DNA from: Spirochaetota bacterium | GTDB lineage: Bacteria; Spirochaetota; Spirochaetia; Treponematales; Treponemataceae | DNA: 64,000 bases | NCBI GenBank assembly: GCA_023438065.1 | Contig: JAEXRH010000012.1 | Location: forward strand, 248,001-312,000 | Direction: 5' to 3' | Part shown: piece after piece, positions 1 through 8,747 of the stretch | How the letters are laid out: the number at the start of each line of letters is the position of its first letter | How positions within the stretch are numbered: position 1 is the first letter of the stretch | Program-made: the position numbers and the translations under genes | Notes under the pieces: generated by a model | Seen by the model: only the letters and a program-made list of their open reading frames with translations | Told to the model about the DNA's origin: nothing | Databases searched by the model: none

Positions 1-827
1 GGATCATCGATCGGCAGGACGGTCGCATCCAGGAACAGGTAGGCAGCGTCTCGGAAAGCTCCTCGGCGATCGAGGAGATGATCGCGAGCATCAGGTCGAT
101 CGCGGGCAATCTCGCGAAAAGCTCCGTTGAGGCCGAAGGCCTCTCGCGGGCCGTTCGGACCGGAAGCGGAAACATCGCGGAGCTGAAGCAGACGGTTCGC
201 GTGCTCGACGAACAGTCGGACAGCGTTTTCCAGGCGAACTCGATCATCAAGAACATATCGGCGCAGACGAACCTATTGGCCATGAACGCCGCGATCGAGG
301 CGGCGCACGCGGGAGAGGCGGGCAGCGGTTTCGCGGTCGTCGCCGACGAGATACGGAAGCTCGCGGAATCCTCGAATATACAGTCGAAACTCATCACCGA
401 AAGCCTCAAAAGCCTCAAGACGGCGATCGACAAGGCCGTCCGCGCCGCCGACCAGGCGGAACGGTCCTTCGGCGACATCACCGGTTCCGTCCAGGCCGTC
501 TCGGGACTGGAGACCGAGATCAAGCACTCGGTCGACGAGCAGTCGAGCGCGAGCGCCCAGATCCTTCAGTCCCTTTCCGGGATCAACGCGATCACGGCCG
601 ACGTCAAGGAAGGCTCCTCGAAGATGCTTTCCGGAAGCCGGGCGATACAGGAGCGCGTCACGCGGCTCGTCGAGCTTACCGAGCGCGTGAAAAAGGCGGC
701 TCTCGAGGTCGTGGAAAAGGCCGGAGACGTGAAGTCGAACGCCGACGAGTCGCTCGAGCTCCTCGCCCTCTGCGCGGAATACTCGAAGCGGATAGAGGAA
801 CTCGTCGAGTTTTTCAAGGTTTCGTGA
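1..827 (+). CDS. Methyl-accepting chemotaxis protein, C-terminal signalling part (5' truncated by window edge)
   Basis: The open frame already runs at base 3, so the gene begins upstream of the window; an internal ATG at 78 is not the start. The visible ~275 residues form the cytoplasmic four-helix signalling domain. The hairpin tip reads QTNLLAMNAAIEAAHAGEAG and is followed by GFAVVADEIRKLAE, the most conserved segment of the family, which contacts CheA and CheW. The flanking heptads are Glu/Gln/Ala-rich, suitable for methylation by CheR and CheB. The tail ends in a Glu-rich helix without a CheR-tethering pentapeptide. No sensor or membrane segment is inside the window, so the ligand cannot be inferred. 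The next gene starts 13 bases downstream. Confidence 0.93.
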   Translation, partial: IIDRQDGRIQEQVGSVSESSSAIEEMIASIRSIAGNLAKSSVEAEGLSRAVRTGSGNIAELKQTVRVLDEQSDSVFQANSIIKNISAQTNLLAMNAAIEAAHAGEAGSGFAVVADEIRKLAESSNIQSKLITESLKSLKTAIDKAVRAADQAERSFGDITGSVQAVSGLETEIKHSVDEQSSASAQILQSLSGINAITADVKEGSSKMLSGSRAIQERVTRLVELTERVKKAALEVVEKAGDVKSNADESLELLALCAEYSKRIEELVEFFKVS

Positions 828-840
828 CGGTGGAGCGCGC

Positions 841-1335
841 ATGACGACGCTCGTTTTGTGCTGCGGGAGGGTTTGCTCGGGTAAGTCGAGCTTCGCGAGG
901 AAGATCGAGACGGATCGCGGTTTTTTCCACCTTTCCGCGGACGAATGGATGCTCCGACTCTTTGGCGAAACGACTGACCGCGCGGAATTCGATGACCGGC
1001 TCGCGCGTTGCAGGGGGCTTATCGAGGATCTCGCCGCACGGCTTCTCGCCCGCGGAACGGACGTCGTCCTCGACTTCGGTTTCTGGAAGCGGCTCGATCG
1101 CGACGAGACGCGCGCGCGGTTTGCCTCCGCCGGGCATCGCGTCGTCCTCGTATACTTTCCGATAGATCCCGAAACGCAGTTGGCCTATGCGCGAAAACGG
1201 GCCGCGACGGGAAACGCGGGAGAATACGCCTTCGACGGGGAAACCATCGAGGCGCTCAACCGGTTTTTCGAGGAACCCTCACCGGAAGAAGGATGGGTTG
1301 ACGCGTCCGATTTCGAAAAGCTCATCACGGGATGA
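841..1335 (+). CDS. AAA_33-type P-loop kinase/ATPase, small
   Basis: A 164-residue protein with an N-terminal Walker A motif (GRVCSGKSS, residues 9-17) and a central VVLDFGFW segment typical of the AAA_33 or zeta-toxin-like P-loop kinases. A basic lid segment with several Arg follows (residues 115-125). It probably phosphorylates a small molecule, but nothing shows the substrate. It starts 13 bases after the chemoreceptor gene and may be translationally coupled to it; a GGAG lies just upstream of the ATG. A zeta-toxin role seems unlikely because no antitoxin gene is adjacent. The gene ends about 60 bases before the terminator of the convergent glgC. Confidence 0.75.
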   Translation: MTTLVLCCGRVCSGKSSFARKIETDRGFFHLSADEWMLRLFGETTDRAEFDDRLARCRGLIEDLAARLLARGTDVVLDFGFWKRLDRDETRARFASAGHRVVLVYFPIDPETQLAYARKRAATGNAGEYAFDGETIEALNRFFEEPSPEEGWVDASDFEKLITG

Positions 1336-1390
1336 CAAAGGGGGATTGGCTCCCCACGACGCCCCCCGCAAGAAAAAAAACGATAGTGCT

Positions 1391-1426
1391 CAGGAAAAAA
1401 ACAAAGCCCGCTTTCGGCGGGCTTTG
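1391..1426 (-). terminator. Rho-independent terminator of glgC
   Basis: A perfect 10-bp stem (1402-1411 with 1417-1426) and a five-base loop. Read on the minus strand it is followed by a run of seven T (1394-1400). It lies about 34 bases past the glgC stop. On the plus strand there is no T-run, so it serves glgC rather than the kinase gene. Confidence 0.85.
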
Positions 1427-1459
1427 CTATCTACCGGATGCTCCGGTTCGCGAAGAAAA

Positions 1460-2731
1460 TCAGATTACCGTGCCGTTCGGCACGCACGCGTTCTTCGTGA
1501 TCACGTAGATGCCGTCGACGACGTGATACCAGCCGTAGTCCCCGTCGGGCGGGGTTTTCGCCATGCCGATCGAGACGTCGCAGCCGATACGGGCGTTCTT
1601 GTCGATGATCGCCTTCCTGATGACGGTACGCTCGCCGATGCCGATGTCCGGCACCCCGCGGGCGCGGTTTTCCGTCTTCTCCGAGTCCGTTTCATAGCAG
1701 TCCGCGCCCATGCAGATGACGCCCTCGAGATACGCGTCCGACTCGATGATGGACCTGATCCCGATCACCGAGCGCTTGATCGTCGCGTTCGTGATGACGC
1801 AACCCTCGCTCGTGTTGACCTGATCGAGGGTCGCCATGTTGATCTTCGAGGACGGAAGGTTGCGGTTGTGGGTATAGATCGGCTTGTCCTCGTCGTAGAA
1901 GTTGAACTTCGGCTTGATGCTCGTGAGGTCCAGGGTCGCGTCGTAAAAGTTCCGGATCGTTCCGATGTCCTCCCAGTAGCCGTCGTAGACGAAGGACGAG
2001 ACGTTATAGCTTTTGAGGGTCGCGGGAAGGACTTCCTTTCCGAAATCGGTGAAGTCGTTGTTGAGCGATTCCTCCATGGCGTGCGCGTTGAAGATGTAGA
2101 TGCCCATCGACGCGAGATAATCCTTTCCGTTCGTCGCCGCGGAGGTTCTCGCCTCCGCCGGGATCGCCCAGTCGGAGATATCCTTCGTCGGGCCCGGCTT
2201 TTCCATGAAGTCGGTGATCCTGCTCGACTTGTCGGCCTTGAGGATACCGAAGCCCGATGCGTCCTCGCGGGTTACCGGGGTGCACGCGATCGTGATGTCC
2301 GCGCCCGATTCCTCGTGCTTGCGGAGAAAGGCGGAAAGATCCATCCGGTAGAGCTGGTCGCCCGAAAGGATGATGTAATGGGTCGGTTTTTGGGTCTTGA
2401 AATGGAGGAAGTTCTTCCTGACCGCGTCGGCGGTTCCCTCGTACCAGCCGGAATGCTCGAAGGTTTGCTCGGCCGCGAGGATCTCGACGAATCCGCCCGA
2501 GAAGGTGTCGAAATTGTACGCCCGGGCGATGTGCATGTGGAGCGACGCCGAGTTGAATTGCGTGAGGATATAGATCTGGTTGAAACCGGAGTTGATGCAG
2601 TTCGATATCGGGATGTCCACGATGCGATGCTTGCCCCCGAACGGGACGGCGGGCTTAGAGCGTTCCTTGGTTAATGGATAGAGGCGGGTTCCTTTTCCGC
2701 CGCCGAGGATGATTGAAAGTACCTTGGACAC
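1460..2731 (-). CDS. glgC: Glucose-1-phosphate adenylyltransferase
   Basis: A 423-residue ADP-glucose pyrophosphorylase, which makes ADP-glucose from glucose-1-phosphate and ATP for glycogen synthesis. The N-terminus has the nucleotide-binding loop GGGKGTRLYPLTKERSKPAV and then RIVDIPISNCINSGF. SGDQLYRMD is the catalytic metal-binding segment, and the C-terminal part is a left-handed beta-helix (repeats such as IKRSVIG and AIIDKNARIG). Length is normal. The start is GTG at 2731, with AAGGAG 8-10 bases upstream. It is monocistronic, with its own terminator and a divergent neighbour. No other glg gene is in the window. Confidence 0.96.
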   Translation of the reverse strand: MSKVLSIILGGGKGTRLYPLTKERSKPAVPFGGKHRIVDIPISNCINSGFNQIYILTQFNSASLHMHIARAYNFDTFSGGFVEILAAEQTFEHSGWYEGTADAVRKNFLHFKTQKPTHYIILSGDQLYRMDLSAFLRKHEESGADITIACTPVTREDASGFGILKADKSSRITDFMEKPGPTKDISDWAIPAEARTSAATNGKDYLASMGIYIFNAHAMEESLNNDFTDFGKEVLPATLKSYNVSSFVYDGYWEDIGTIRNFYDATLDLTSIKPKFNFYDEDKPIYTHNRNLPSSKINMATLDQVNTSEGCVITNATIKRSVIGIRSIIESDAYLEGVICMGADCYETDSEKTENRARGVPDIGIGERTVIRKAIIDKNARIGCDVSIGMAKTPPDGDYGWYHVVDGIYVITKNACVPNGTVI

Positions 2732-2765
2732 GTATGGTCTCCTTACGATGTTCTGATTTGCCTTT

Positions 2766-2771
2766 AGTATA
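2766..2771 (-). promoter_or_regulatory. -10 element for glgC
   Basis: TATACT on the minus strand, 34 bases upstream of the GTG, which leaves a short leader containing the Shine-Dalgarno. No good -35 hexamer is visible at 17 +/- 1 bases. Confidence 0.45.
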
Positions 2772-2844
2772 ATCCGCTCCCGCTTTTACTTCCACAAAAA
2801 AACGCGAATCTCATGAACATCTTATCTTTTTCCGGCGCATGGGA

Positions 2845-2850
2845 TATACT
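2845..2850 (+). promoter_or_regulatory. Candidate -10 element for mrfA
   Basis: TATACT ends ten bases before the ATG at 2861, with no Shine-Dalgarno between them. If used, the transcript would be nearly leaderless. The -35 region is weak. Confidence 0.4.
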
Positions 2851-2860
2851 CGCACCTGTC

Positions 2861-5218
2861 ATGAGTGCTTCCGAAACCCTTGAGCGAATCCTTTCCGACC
2901 CCGCTTTCGCCTCCTGTATTTCAGATGTGAAAATTTTCCCTGAACGGGAAGGAGCGTATCGCCCGCTTCCCGAGGATCTCGACGCGAGGCTTTCGGCCGC
3001 GTGCCGGTCCCGGGGGATGGATCGCCTCTATTCCCATCAGGCAGAGGCCTATGAGGTCGCCCGCGCGAAACGGCACGCGGTCATCGTCACGCCGACCGCG
3101 TCAGGAAAGACCCTTTGCTACAATCTCCCCGTCATGCAAACCCTGCTGGAGCAGGCGGACGGGAGGGCGCTCTATCTTTTTCCCACGAAGGCTCTCAGCC
3201 AGGACCAGCAAAACGAGATAAACGGGATGGTCGGAAACGTCGAGGGCGATCCCGCGGCGGCCTCGGGCGAAAGCGGCCCCCGCATCCCCTTGCGGGTTTG
3301 CATCTATGACGGGGATACCCCCCAGTCGGTCCGCGCGGACGCGCGGGACAAGGGCAGGATCATCATTTCCAACCCGGACATGATGCATTCGGGAATACTG
3401 CCGAACCACACGAAGTGGATCAGGTTTTTCTCCAATCTCCAGTACGTCGTCATCGACGAGATGCATACCTATCGCGGAATTTTCGGGAGCCACATGGCGA
3501 ACCTCCTCAGGAGGATCGTCAGAATCGCCCGGTTCTACGGCGCGAACCCTACCTTCATCCTCTGCTCCGCGACGATCGGGAACCCGCGCGAGCTCGCCGA
3601 ACGGCTTATCGGCGAGCCGGTCGAGCTCGTCGACCGAAACGGGGCTCCCTCCGGGAAGAAGACGGTCGTGCTCTATAACCCGCCGCTCGTCGACGCGGTG
3701 CAGGGAATCAGGCGAAGCGTCATGAACGAGAGCCAGCGGTGGGCCCTCGCGCTTCTCAAGGGCGGGATCAAGACCATCCTCTTCGCGCATTCCCGCGTCA
3801 GGACCGAGGTGATCGCGTCGTACATCAACGATTCACTCAGGAATCTTTTCAACGCCAATCACGGGATCACCGTCGTGCCGTACCGGGGCGGGCTCCTCCC
3901 GCTCGAGCGGCGCAGGATAGAGAAGGGCCTCCGCGAGGGGGACATCCAGGGGGTCGTGTCGACGAACGCGCTCGAGCTCGGTATCGACATCGGGGGCCTC
4001 GACGCCGCGGTGGTCGCGGGCTTTCCCGGCTCGTTCTCCTCCTTCTGGCAGCAGGCGGGGCGCGCGGGACGAAGGCAGACCGAGTCCGTCGCGATATTCC
4101 TCGCCTCGTCGTCGCCGCTCGACCAGTACATCATCGCCCATCCCGATTATTTTTTCGCGCGGCCCCAGGAGACCGCCCAGGTCGATCCCGATAATCCCTA
4201 CGTCCTCGCCGATCACGTCAAGTGCGCCGCCTTCGAGCTGCCGTTTACCGACGGGGACTTCGGCTCCTTTCCCGACGCGGCTACCGGCGAGATTCTTTCC
4301 TTCCTCGAGGAGGACGGCATCCTTCGCCATACCGGCGGCCGCTGGCACTGGTCGAACCGGTCCTATCCCGCCGAGGCCGTCAGTCTCCGCTCGGCGACCG
4401 CCGACAACGTCGTCATCGTGGACATGACGAAGGGCCGGAACGAGGTGATCGGCGAGATGGACAGGCCCTCGGCGAAGGAACTGATCTTTCCGAACGCGAT
4501 TTACATCCACCTCGGGAAACAGTACGTCGTCACCTCGCTCGACATCCCGAACCGTCGCGCCGAGGTCGAGGAATCGGAGGTGAACTACTTCACCGACGCG
4601 GTCGTGAAGACCGATATCACGGTACTCTCGGAGGACGAACGCGTCACCGGGGCGCCTCAGGGGACGGAGATCGTCATCGGCGACCTTCTCGTGCGGAGCC
4701 AGGTAACGAAGTTCAAGAAGCTCCGCTTCCATACCCACGAAAACATCGGCTTCGGCGAGATCGCCCTCGACGCCGAGGAACGCGAGACCCGGGGCATGAC
4801 CCTCGTCCTCGGCGAGAAGGCCGAAGGGGATGAATCGGGCTCGGGAGGAATCTTCGAGACGCTCGACGAGGCCGCCCAGGGCGAGGTGCTTTCCGGCATC
4901 GGCCAGCTCGTCAAGTCGGTCGCTCCCTTTTTCCTGCTCTGCGACCGGCGCGATTTGGGCGTGGCCCCGCGCGTGAGGGACCCCCATTACGGCGCGAGCG
5001 CGCTCTATGTCTACGATTCCGCCCCCGGCGGCTCGGGCCTTTCCGAGGCCCTCGCCCCGAGGCTCGCCGAGGTGCTCGCGACGGCGAGCGAGCGCGCGGC
5101 GACCTGCCCGTGCGAGGCGGGCTGTCCCTCGTGCATCGGCGTCGGCGCGACGGGAGCGGAGATCAAGAAGGCGGCGGGCGAGCTGCTCGGCCGCCTTTCG
5201 GGGAGGAGCGCGAGCTGA
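2861..5218 (+). CDS. mrfA: DExH-box helicase MrfA/YprA family with C-terminal zinc-binding domain
   Basis: A 785-residue superfamily 2 helicase. Walker A is TPTASGKT (77-84), the Walker B box is DEMH (199-202), the SATIGNP motif follows, and QQAGRAGRR is motif VI. The C-terminus holds a Cys cluster (CPCEAGCPSCIG, 749-760) that with an upstream Cys (LLCDRRD) forms the DUF1998/MrfA zinc site. In Bacillus subtilis MrfA works with the nuclease MrfB in repair of mitomycin C damage; here mrfB is the next gene and overlaps it by one base. An in-frame ATG at 2813 exists. I chose 2861 because the family N-terminus starts there and a TATACT -10 box lies between the two ATGs. Confidence 0.92.
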   Translation: MSASETLERILSDPAFASCISDVKIFPEREGAYRPLPEDLDARLSAACRSRGMDRLYSHQAEAYEVARAKRHAVIVTPTASGKTLCYNLPVMQTLLEQADGRALYLFPTKALSQDQQNEINGMVGNVEGDPAAASGESGPRIPLRVCIYDGDTPQSVRADARDKGRIIISNPDMMHSGILPNHTKWIRFFSNLQYVVIDEMHTYRGIFGSHMANLLRRIVRIARFYGANPTFILCSATIGNPRELAERLIGEPVELVDRNGAPSGKKTVVLYNPPLVDAVQGIRRSVMNESQRWALALLKGGIKTILFAHSRVRTEVIASYINDSLRNLFNANHGITVVPYRGGLLPLERRRIEKGLREGDIQGVVSTNALELGIDIGGLDAAVVAGFPGSFSSFWQQAGRAGRRQTESVAIFLASSSPLDQYIIAHPDYFFARPQETAQVDPDNPYVLADHVKCAAFELPFTDGDFGSFPDAATGEILSFLEEDGILRHTGGRWHWSNRSYPAEAVSLRSATADNVVIVDMTKGRNEVIGEMDRPSAKELIFPNAIYIHLGKQYVVTSLDIPNRRAEVEESEVNYFTDAVVKTDITVLSEDERVTGAPQGTEIVIGDLLVRSQVTKFKKLRFHTHENIGFGEIALDAEERETRGMTLVLGEKAEGDESGSGGIFETLDEAAQGEVLSGIGQLVKSVAPFFLLCDRRDLGVAPRVRDPHYGASALYVYDSAPGGSGLSEALAPRLAEVLATASERAATCPCEAGCPSCIGVGATGAEIKKAAGELLGRLSGRSAS

Positions 5219-6333
5219 TGGCGCGCTCGGGCCTATCGGGCCGCTTGAGCCGCATCAGGGAGGCGGAAAAGCGGAAAGGCGACCGTCGGCCGATCGCGGA
5301 CGGCGACGCGGCGAAATCTACGCCGCCGGGTGCGCGGAAACCTTCCTCAAACCCGGACGATGGCGCGGCATCCTCGAGGCTTTTGGGCTGGACGGAGATC
5401 GCGGAGGATCTTTTCGAGCGCGAGTCCGTTCACGCGATCGAGGGATATCGGGATATCCTTTCCCCCCATTTTCCCGTCCTCTTTCCCCGTGAACGCGAGT
5501 CGCTTTCGTCCTTCGCGGGGATGACGGGTAGCGCACGATCCCTTCCCCGGCGCATGACCTTCTTCGACCTCGAGACGACCGGCCTCTCGCACGGCGCGGG
5601 AACCGTCGCCTTCATGGCTGGTCTCGCGCGCTTCGAGGACGAGGGAACGATCACGGTCAGGCAATTGATGATGGCGGACTATACCGGCGAGCAAGCCTTT
5701 CTCGGGCGTTTCGCGGAGCTTGTCGGCTCAGGCGACGCGCTCGTGTCCTTCAACGGAAAGTGTTTCGACTCCCAGATCCTCAAGACGCGCTATCTCATGA
5801 ACGGGATGCGGCCGCGCTTTCTTTCGGCGGCGACGATTCATCTCGACCTTCTTTTTCCCGCAAGACGGCTTTGGAAGCGCGATATCGGTTCGTGCAGGAT
5901 GACGGACATCGAGACCGGCATCCTCGGGATCGCGCGCCATGACGACCTTCCGGGAAGCGAGGCGCCCGAGGCCTGGTTCTCGTTCCTGCGCGAAGGCCGG
6001 GCGGAACGTCTTCTCGCGGTCGGGGACCACAACCGGGAGGATACCGTCTCGCTCGCGCGCATCCTCTTCGCCCTCGACGAGGCGATCGACCGCGGAACGG
6101 GGAGGGCCGCCCTCGTCAGGGCGCTCGACCATCGCTCGCGCGGGGAGTACGCCGAATCCGCCCGATTCCTCGAGCCGCTCGCGGACGAGGGAGATCCTGT
6201 CGCGCAGCGCCTTCTCGCGATAGACTCCGAGCGGCGGCTCGGCGACCTCGATCGCGCGCTCGCGCTCGCGCGCGCGCTGAACGACGAATCCCGCGTCGCG
6301 CGCGTCGCAAGGAAACTCGAGGCAAGGCGATGA
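5218..6333 (+). CDS. mrfB: RNase H-like 3'-5' exonuclease MrfB/YprB
   Basis: A 371-residue protein. Residues 113-290 form the YprB RNase H-like exonuclease domain. The catalytic acidic residues are seen in FFDLETTG (Asp117, Glu119), SFNGKCFD (Asp184) and GDHNRED (His271, Asp275). The C-terminal ~70 residues are Ala/Arg/Leu-rich and helical, resembling TPR. Residues 1-110 are a low-complexity basic leader. The ATG at 5218 overlaps the mrfA stop (TGATG), so the two are coupled. A longer in-frame reading from 5110 would lie inside mrfA. The pairing with MrfA reproduces the B. subtilis yprA-yprB repair pair. Confidence 0.9.
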   Translation: MARSGLSGRLSRIREAEKRKGDRRPIADGDAAKSTPPGARKPSSNPDDGAASSRLLGWTEIAEDLFERESVHAIEGYRDILSPHFPVLFPRERESLSSFAGMTGSARSLPRRMTFFDLETTGLSHGAGTVAFMAGLARFEDEGTITVRQLMMADYTGEQAFLGRFAELVGSGDALVSFNGKCFDSQILKTRYLMNGMRPRFLSAATIHLDLLFPARRLWKRDIGSCRMTDIETGILGIARHDDLPGSEAPEAWFSFLREGRAERLLAVGDHNREDTVSLARILFALDEAIDRGTGRAALVRALDHRSRGEYAESARFLEPLADEGDPVAQRLLAIDSERRLGDLDRALALARALNDESRVARVARKLEARR

Positions 6334-8747
6334 GATCCCTTCTTGAAGGCCTTCCGATATATCCCCATCTCGACTCCATCGCTGACGCGCTCCGCTCGTC
6401 GCCCTCGCGCTTCCTCGTCCTTACCGCGGAAACGGCCGCCGGAAAGTCGACCGCCGTTCCCGTCGCCCTTCTCGAACGGTTTCCCGGCTCGATCGTCATG
6501 CTCGAGCCCCGGCGGGTCGCGACGGTCGCGGTCGCCTCGCGGATCGCGGAGATCCTCGGAGAAGAGGTCGGCCGTCGCGCGGGATATCGCCTTCACCTTG
6601 AGTCGAAGGTTTCGCGCGAGACGAGGATAGAGGTAATCACGGAAGCGATTCTCACGAGAAGGCTTCAACGCGATCCCGCGCTCGAAGGGGTATCGGTAGT
6701 CATCCTCGACGAGTTCCACGAGCGCTCGGTCCACGCGGATCTCGCGCTCGCCTTCCTCAGGGAATCGGTCGCGCTCAGGGACGACCTCTACGTGATCGTC
6801 ATGTCCGCGACGATCGACACGGAAAGGATAGCGGCCTTTCTCGAGGCACCAGTCGTCTCGGTGCCGGGGCGACGTTGGCCCGTCGGGATCGAGTACGCGC
6901 CCCGAGAGACCCGCCGCGACGGGAGGATCGAGCCGGTCGAGGAAGCCATGGCCGCGGCGATAACGCGCGAGCTTTACGGGGACGGGCCGCGGGGAATCCT
7001 CGCCTTTCTTCCCGGTATCGCCGAGATCAGAAGGACCGAGCGGCTCCTCGCGGGCGCCCCGTGCGAGATCCTCGCGCTTCACAGCACTATCCCGCTCGCC
7101 GAGCAAAGAAGAGTCCTCGCCGAACCCGCGCCCGACGGTCGCCGCGTAATACTCTCGTCGTCCATCGCGGAAACGAGCCTTACCGTGCCGGGCGTGTCCG
7201 TCGTCGTCGACTCGGGACTCGCGCGAATCGGGAAGATCGACGTGCGCACCGGCATGTACGCGCTCGAGACCGGCAGCGAGAGCGTCTTCTCCGCGGAGCA
7301 GCGAGCGGGCAGGGCAGGACGGCTCGGTCCCGGCCGTTGCGTGAGACTCTGGGCGGAGCGGGACGTGAGGGTATCGGACCCCGCGCCCGAGATTCTCAGG
7401 ACCGACCTCATCGCGGTCGTGCTCGAGTGCGCGGCATGGGGTGTTTCCGATATCGACGGGATCGCCTGGCTCACCCGACCCTCCGAGGCCGCGTGGACCC
7501 AGGCGCGCGAGCTCCTTACCTGGATGGGCGCGATCGACGGCTCGGGGAGGGTCACGAAGACGGGCAAGGCGCTCGTCAGCCTCGGAACCCATCCCAGGAT
7601 CGCGGCCGTCGCGCTCTCCGGCGGCCTTGATCTTGCCGCCCGGTACTCGAGGTTTTCCGGGAACCCGCGGGAACAGGCCCGTTTCTCCGAGGATATCGCG
7701 CGAAGGGTAGACCGGGCGCGGAAAGACTTCGGCGTCACGCCGGACGCTTTCTTTCCCGAAACGATTCGAATTCCGCCAGGCGGCGACGCGAGCGGCGCGA
7801 TGCCGCTTCTCGCGGGATTCCCCGACCGGATCGCCTGTCACGTCGCGGACGGCGCGTACCGCTTTCCCTCGGGGAGGATCGCGTCCCTTCACCGCGAGGA
7901 GCGGAACGCGACCGCGCGATACCCGAAATGGATCGTCGCGCCCGAGGTCGATTCGGGCGAGCGGGAAGGGCTCATCCGCTCGTTCGAGACCCTGGACGAA
8001 GCGCTCGCGACGGCATGGCTCGACGCCCACGCGACGACCGTGACGCGCATCGCGTTCGCCGACGGGAAGTACTCTCAGGGAAGCAAGGTCAAAAAGACCG
8101 AAACGAGGGCGTACGGCAAGATCGTGCTTTCCGAGCGGCCTCTTTCGCCCGGGCCCGGAGACGTCGCGAACGCGGTCGTCGCGGCAATCAGGGAAGAGGG
8201 CCTCGCGGTCCTCCCGTGGAATGAGGCCTCGACCCGATTCCTTTCCCGCGCCCGGCTCTGCGCGAAGGCGCATCGGGGGGACGGCTCCCGCGACCTGTCA
8301 GATCGGGCCCTTCTCGCATCGCTCGAGGACTGGCTCGTTCCCTTCGTTCCGTCAGACGGCAGAATCGACGGGCAGGGGCTTCTCGACGCGCTTCGGTATC
8401 TCGCCGACGGCCAGCGCGTCGATCGCGAAGTTCCGGAGCGCATAACCCTCGCGAACGGCGTATCCCGCCCGCTTGTCTTCGAGGAGCTCGTTCCCGGCGA
8501 GGGACCGATCCCCATCCTTGAAATCCGCATACAGGAACTTTTCGGCTGTCCGGATACCCCGCGCGTCCTCGGGATGCCGGTGCTGATGCGCCTTCTTTCG
8601 CCCGCGCGCCGGCCGCTCCAGGTAACGAGCGACCTCGCCGGTTTCTGGAAGAATACCTGGGTCGAGGTACGGAAGGAAATGAAGGGTCGCTACCCGAAGC
8701 ATAAATGGCCCGAGGATCCCCTGTCGCCGGAAAGCGTCAGGAAATGA
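6330..8747 (+). CDS. hrpB: ATP-dependent helicase HrpB
   Basis: An 805-residue DEAH/RHA-type helicase. Walker A is AETAAGKST (33-41), motif II is DEFH (127-130), then SATID, and motif VI is QRAGRAGR. The winged-helix/ratchet and HrpB-specific C-terminal region follow, ending with the typical RYPKHKWPEDP-type tail. Its physiological role in bacteria is unclear. The ATG overlaps the mrfB stop by four bases, so mrfA, mrfB and hrpB form one operon with two helicases and one nuclease. Its last 11 bases overlap the convergent pabBC gene. Confidence 0.93.
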   Translation: MRSLLEGLPIYPHLDSIADALRSSPSRFLVLTAETAAGKSTAVPVALLERFPGSIVMLEPRRVATVAVASRIAEILGEEVGRRAGYRLHLESKVSRETRIEVITEAILTRRLQRDPALEGVSVVILDEFHERSVHADLALAFLRESVALRDDLYVIVMSATIDTERIAAFLEAPVVSVPGRRWPVGIEYAPRETRRDGRIEPVEEAMAAAITRELYGDGPRGILAFLPGIAEIRRTERLLAGAPCEILALHSTIPLAEQRRVLAEPAPDGRRVILSSSIAETSLTVPGVSVVVDSGLARIGKIDVRTGMYALETGSESVFSAEQRAGRAGRLGPGRCVRLWAERDVRVSDPAPEILRTDLIAVVLECAAWGVSDIDGIAWLTRPSEAAWTQARELLTWMGAIDGSGRVTKTGKALVSLGTHPRIAAVALSGGLDLAARYSRFSGNPREQARFSEDIARRVDRARKDFGVTPDAFFPETIRIPPGGDASGAMPLLAGFPDRIACHVADGAYRFPSGRIASLHREERNATARYPKWIVAPEVDSGEREGLIRSFETLDEALATAWLDAHATTVTRIAFADGKYSQGSKVKKTETRAYGKIVLSERPLSPGPGDVANAVVAAIREEGLAVLPWNEASTRFLSRARLCAKAHRGDGSRDLSDRALLASLEDWLVPFVPSDGRIDGQGLLDALRYLADGQRVDREVPERITLANGVSRPLVFEELVPGEGPIPILEIRIQELFGCPDTPRVLGMPVLMRLLSPARRPLQVTSDLAGFWKNTWVEVRKEMKGRYPKHKWPEDPLSPESVRK

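Noticed and set aside
1338..1360. GGGG/CCCC hairpin after the P-loop kinase gene
   Set aside because: Four-base-pair stem without a T-tract; insufficient for a terminator.
1187..2674. A 495-codon plus-strand frame antisense to glgC
   Set aside because: Low-complexity Arg/Val/Asp composition, no motif, and glgC on the other strand is certain.
2768..2773. TATAAT on the plus strand upstream of mrfA
   Set aside because: There is no -35 at a fitting distance. It overlaps the minus-strand TATACT of glgC, and the mrfA start at 2861 has a closer -10 element.
5838..8273. An 811-codon open frame on the minus strand across mrfB and hrpB
   Set aside because: It is antisense to two well-supported genes, is Arg/Asp/Gly-rich without domain character, and has no ribosome site. 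Such frames arise from strong GC bias at codon third positions.
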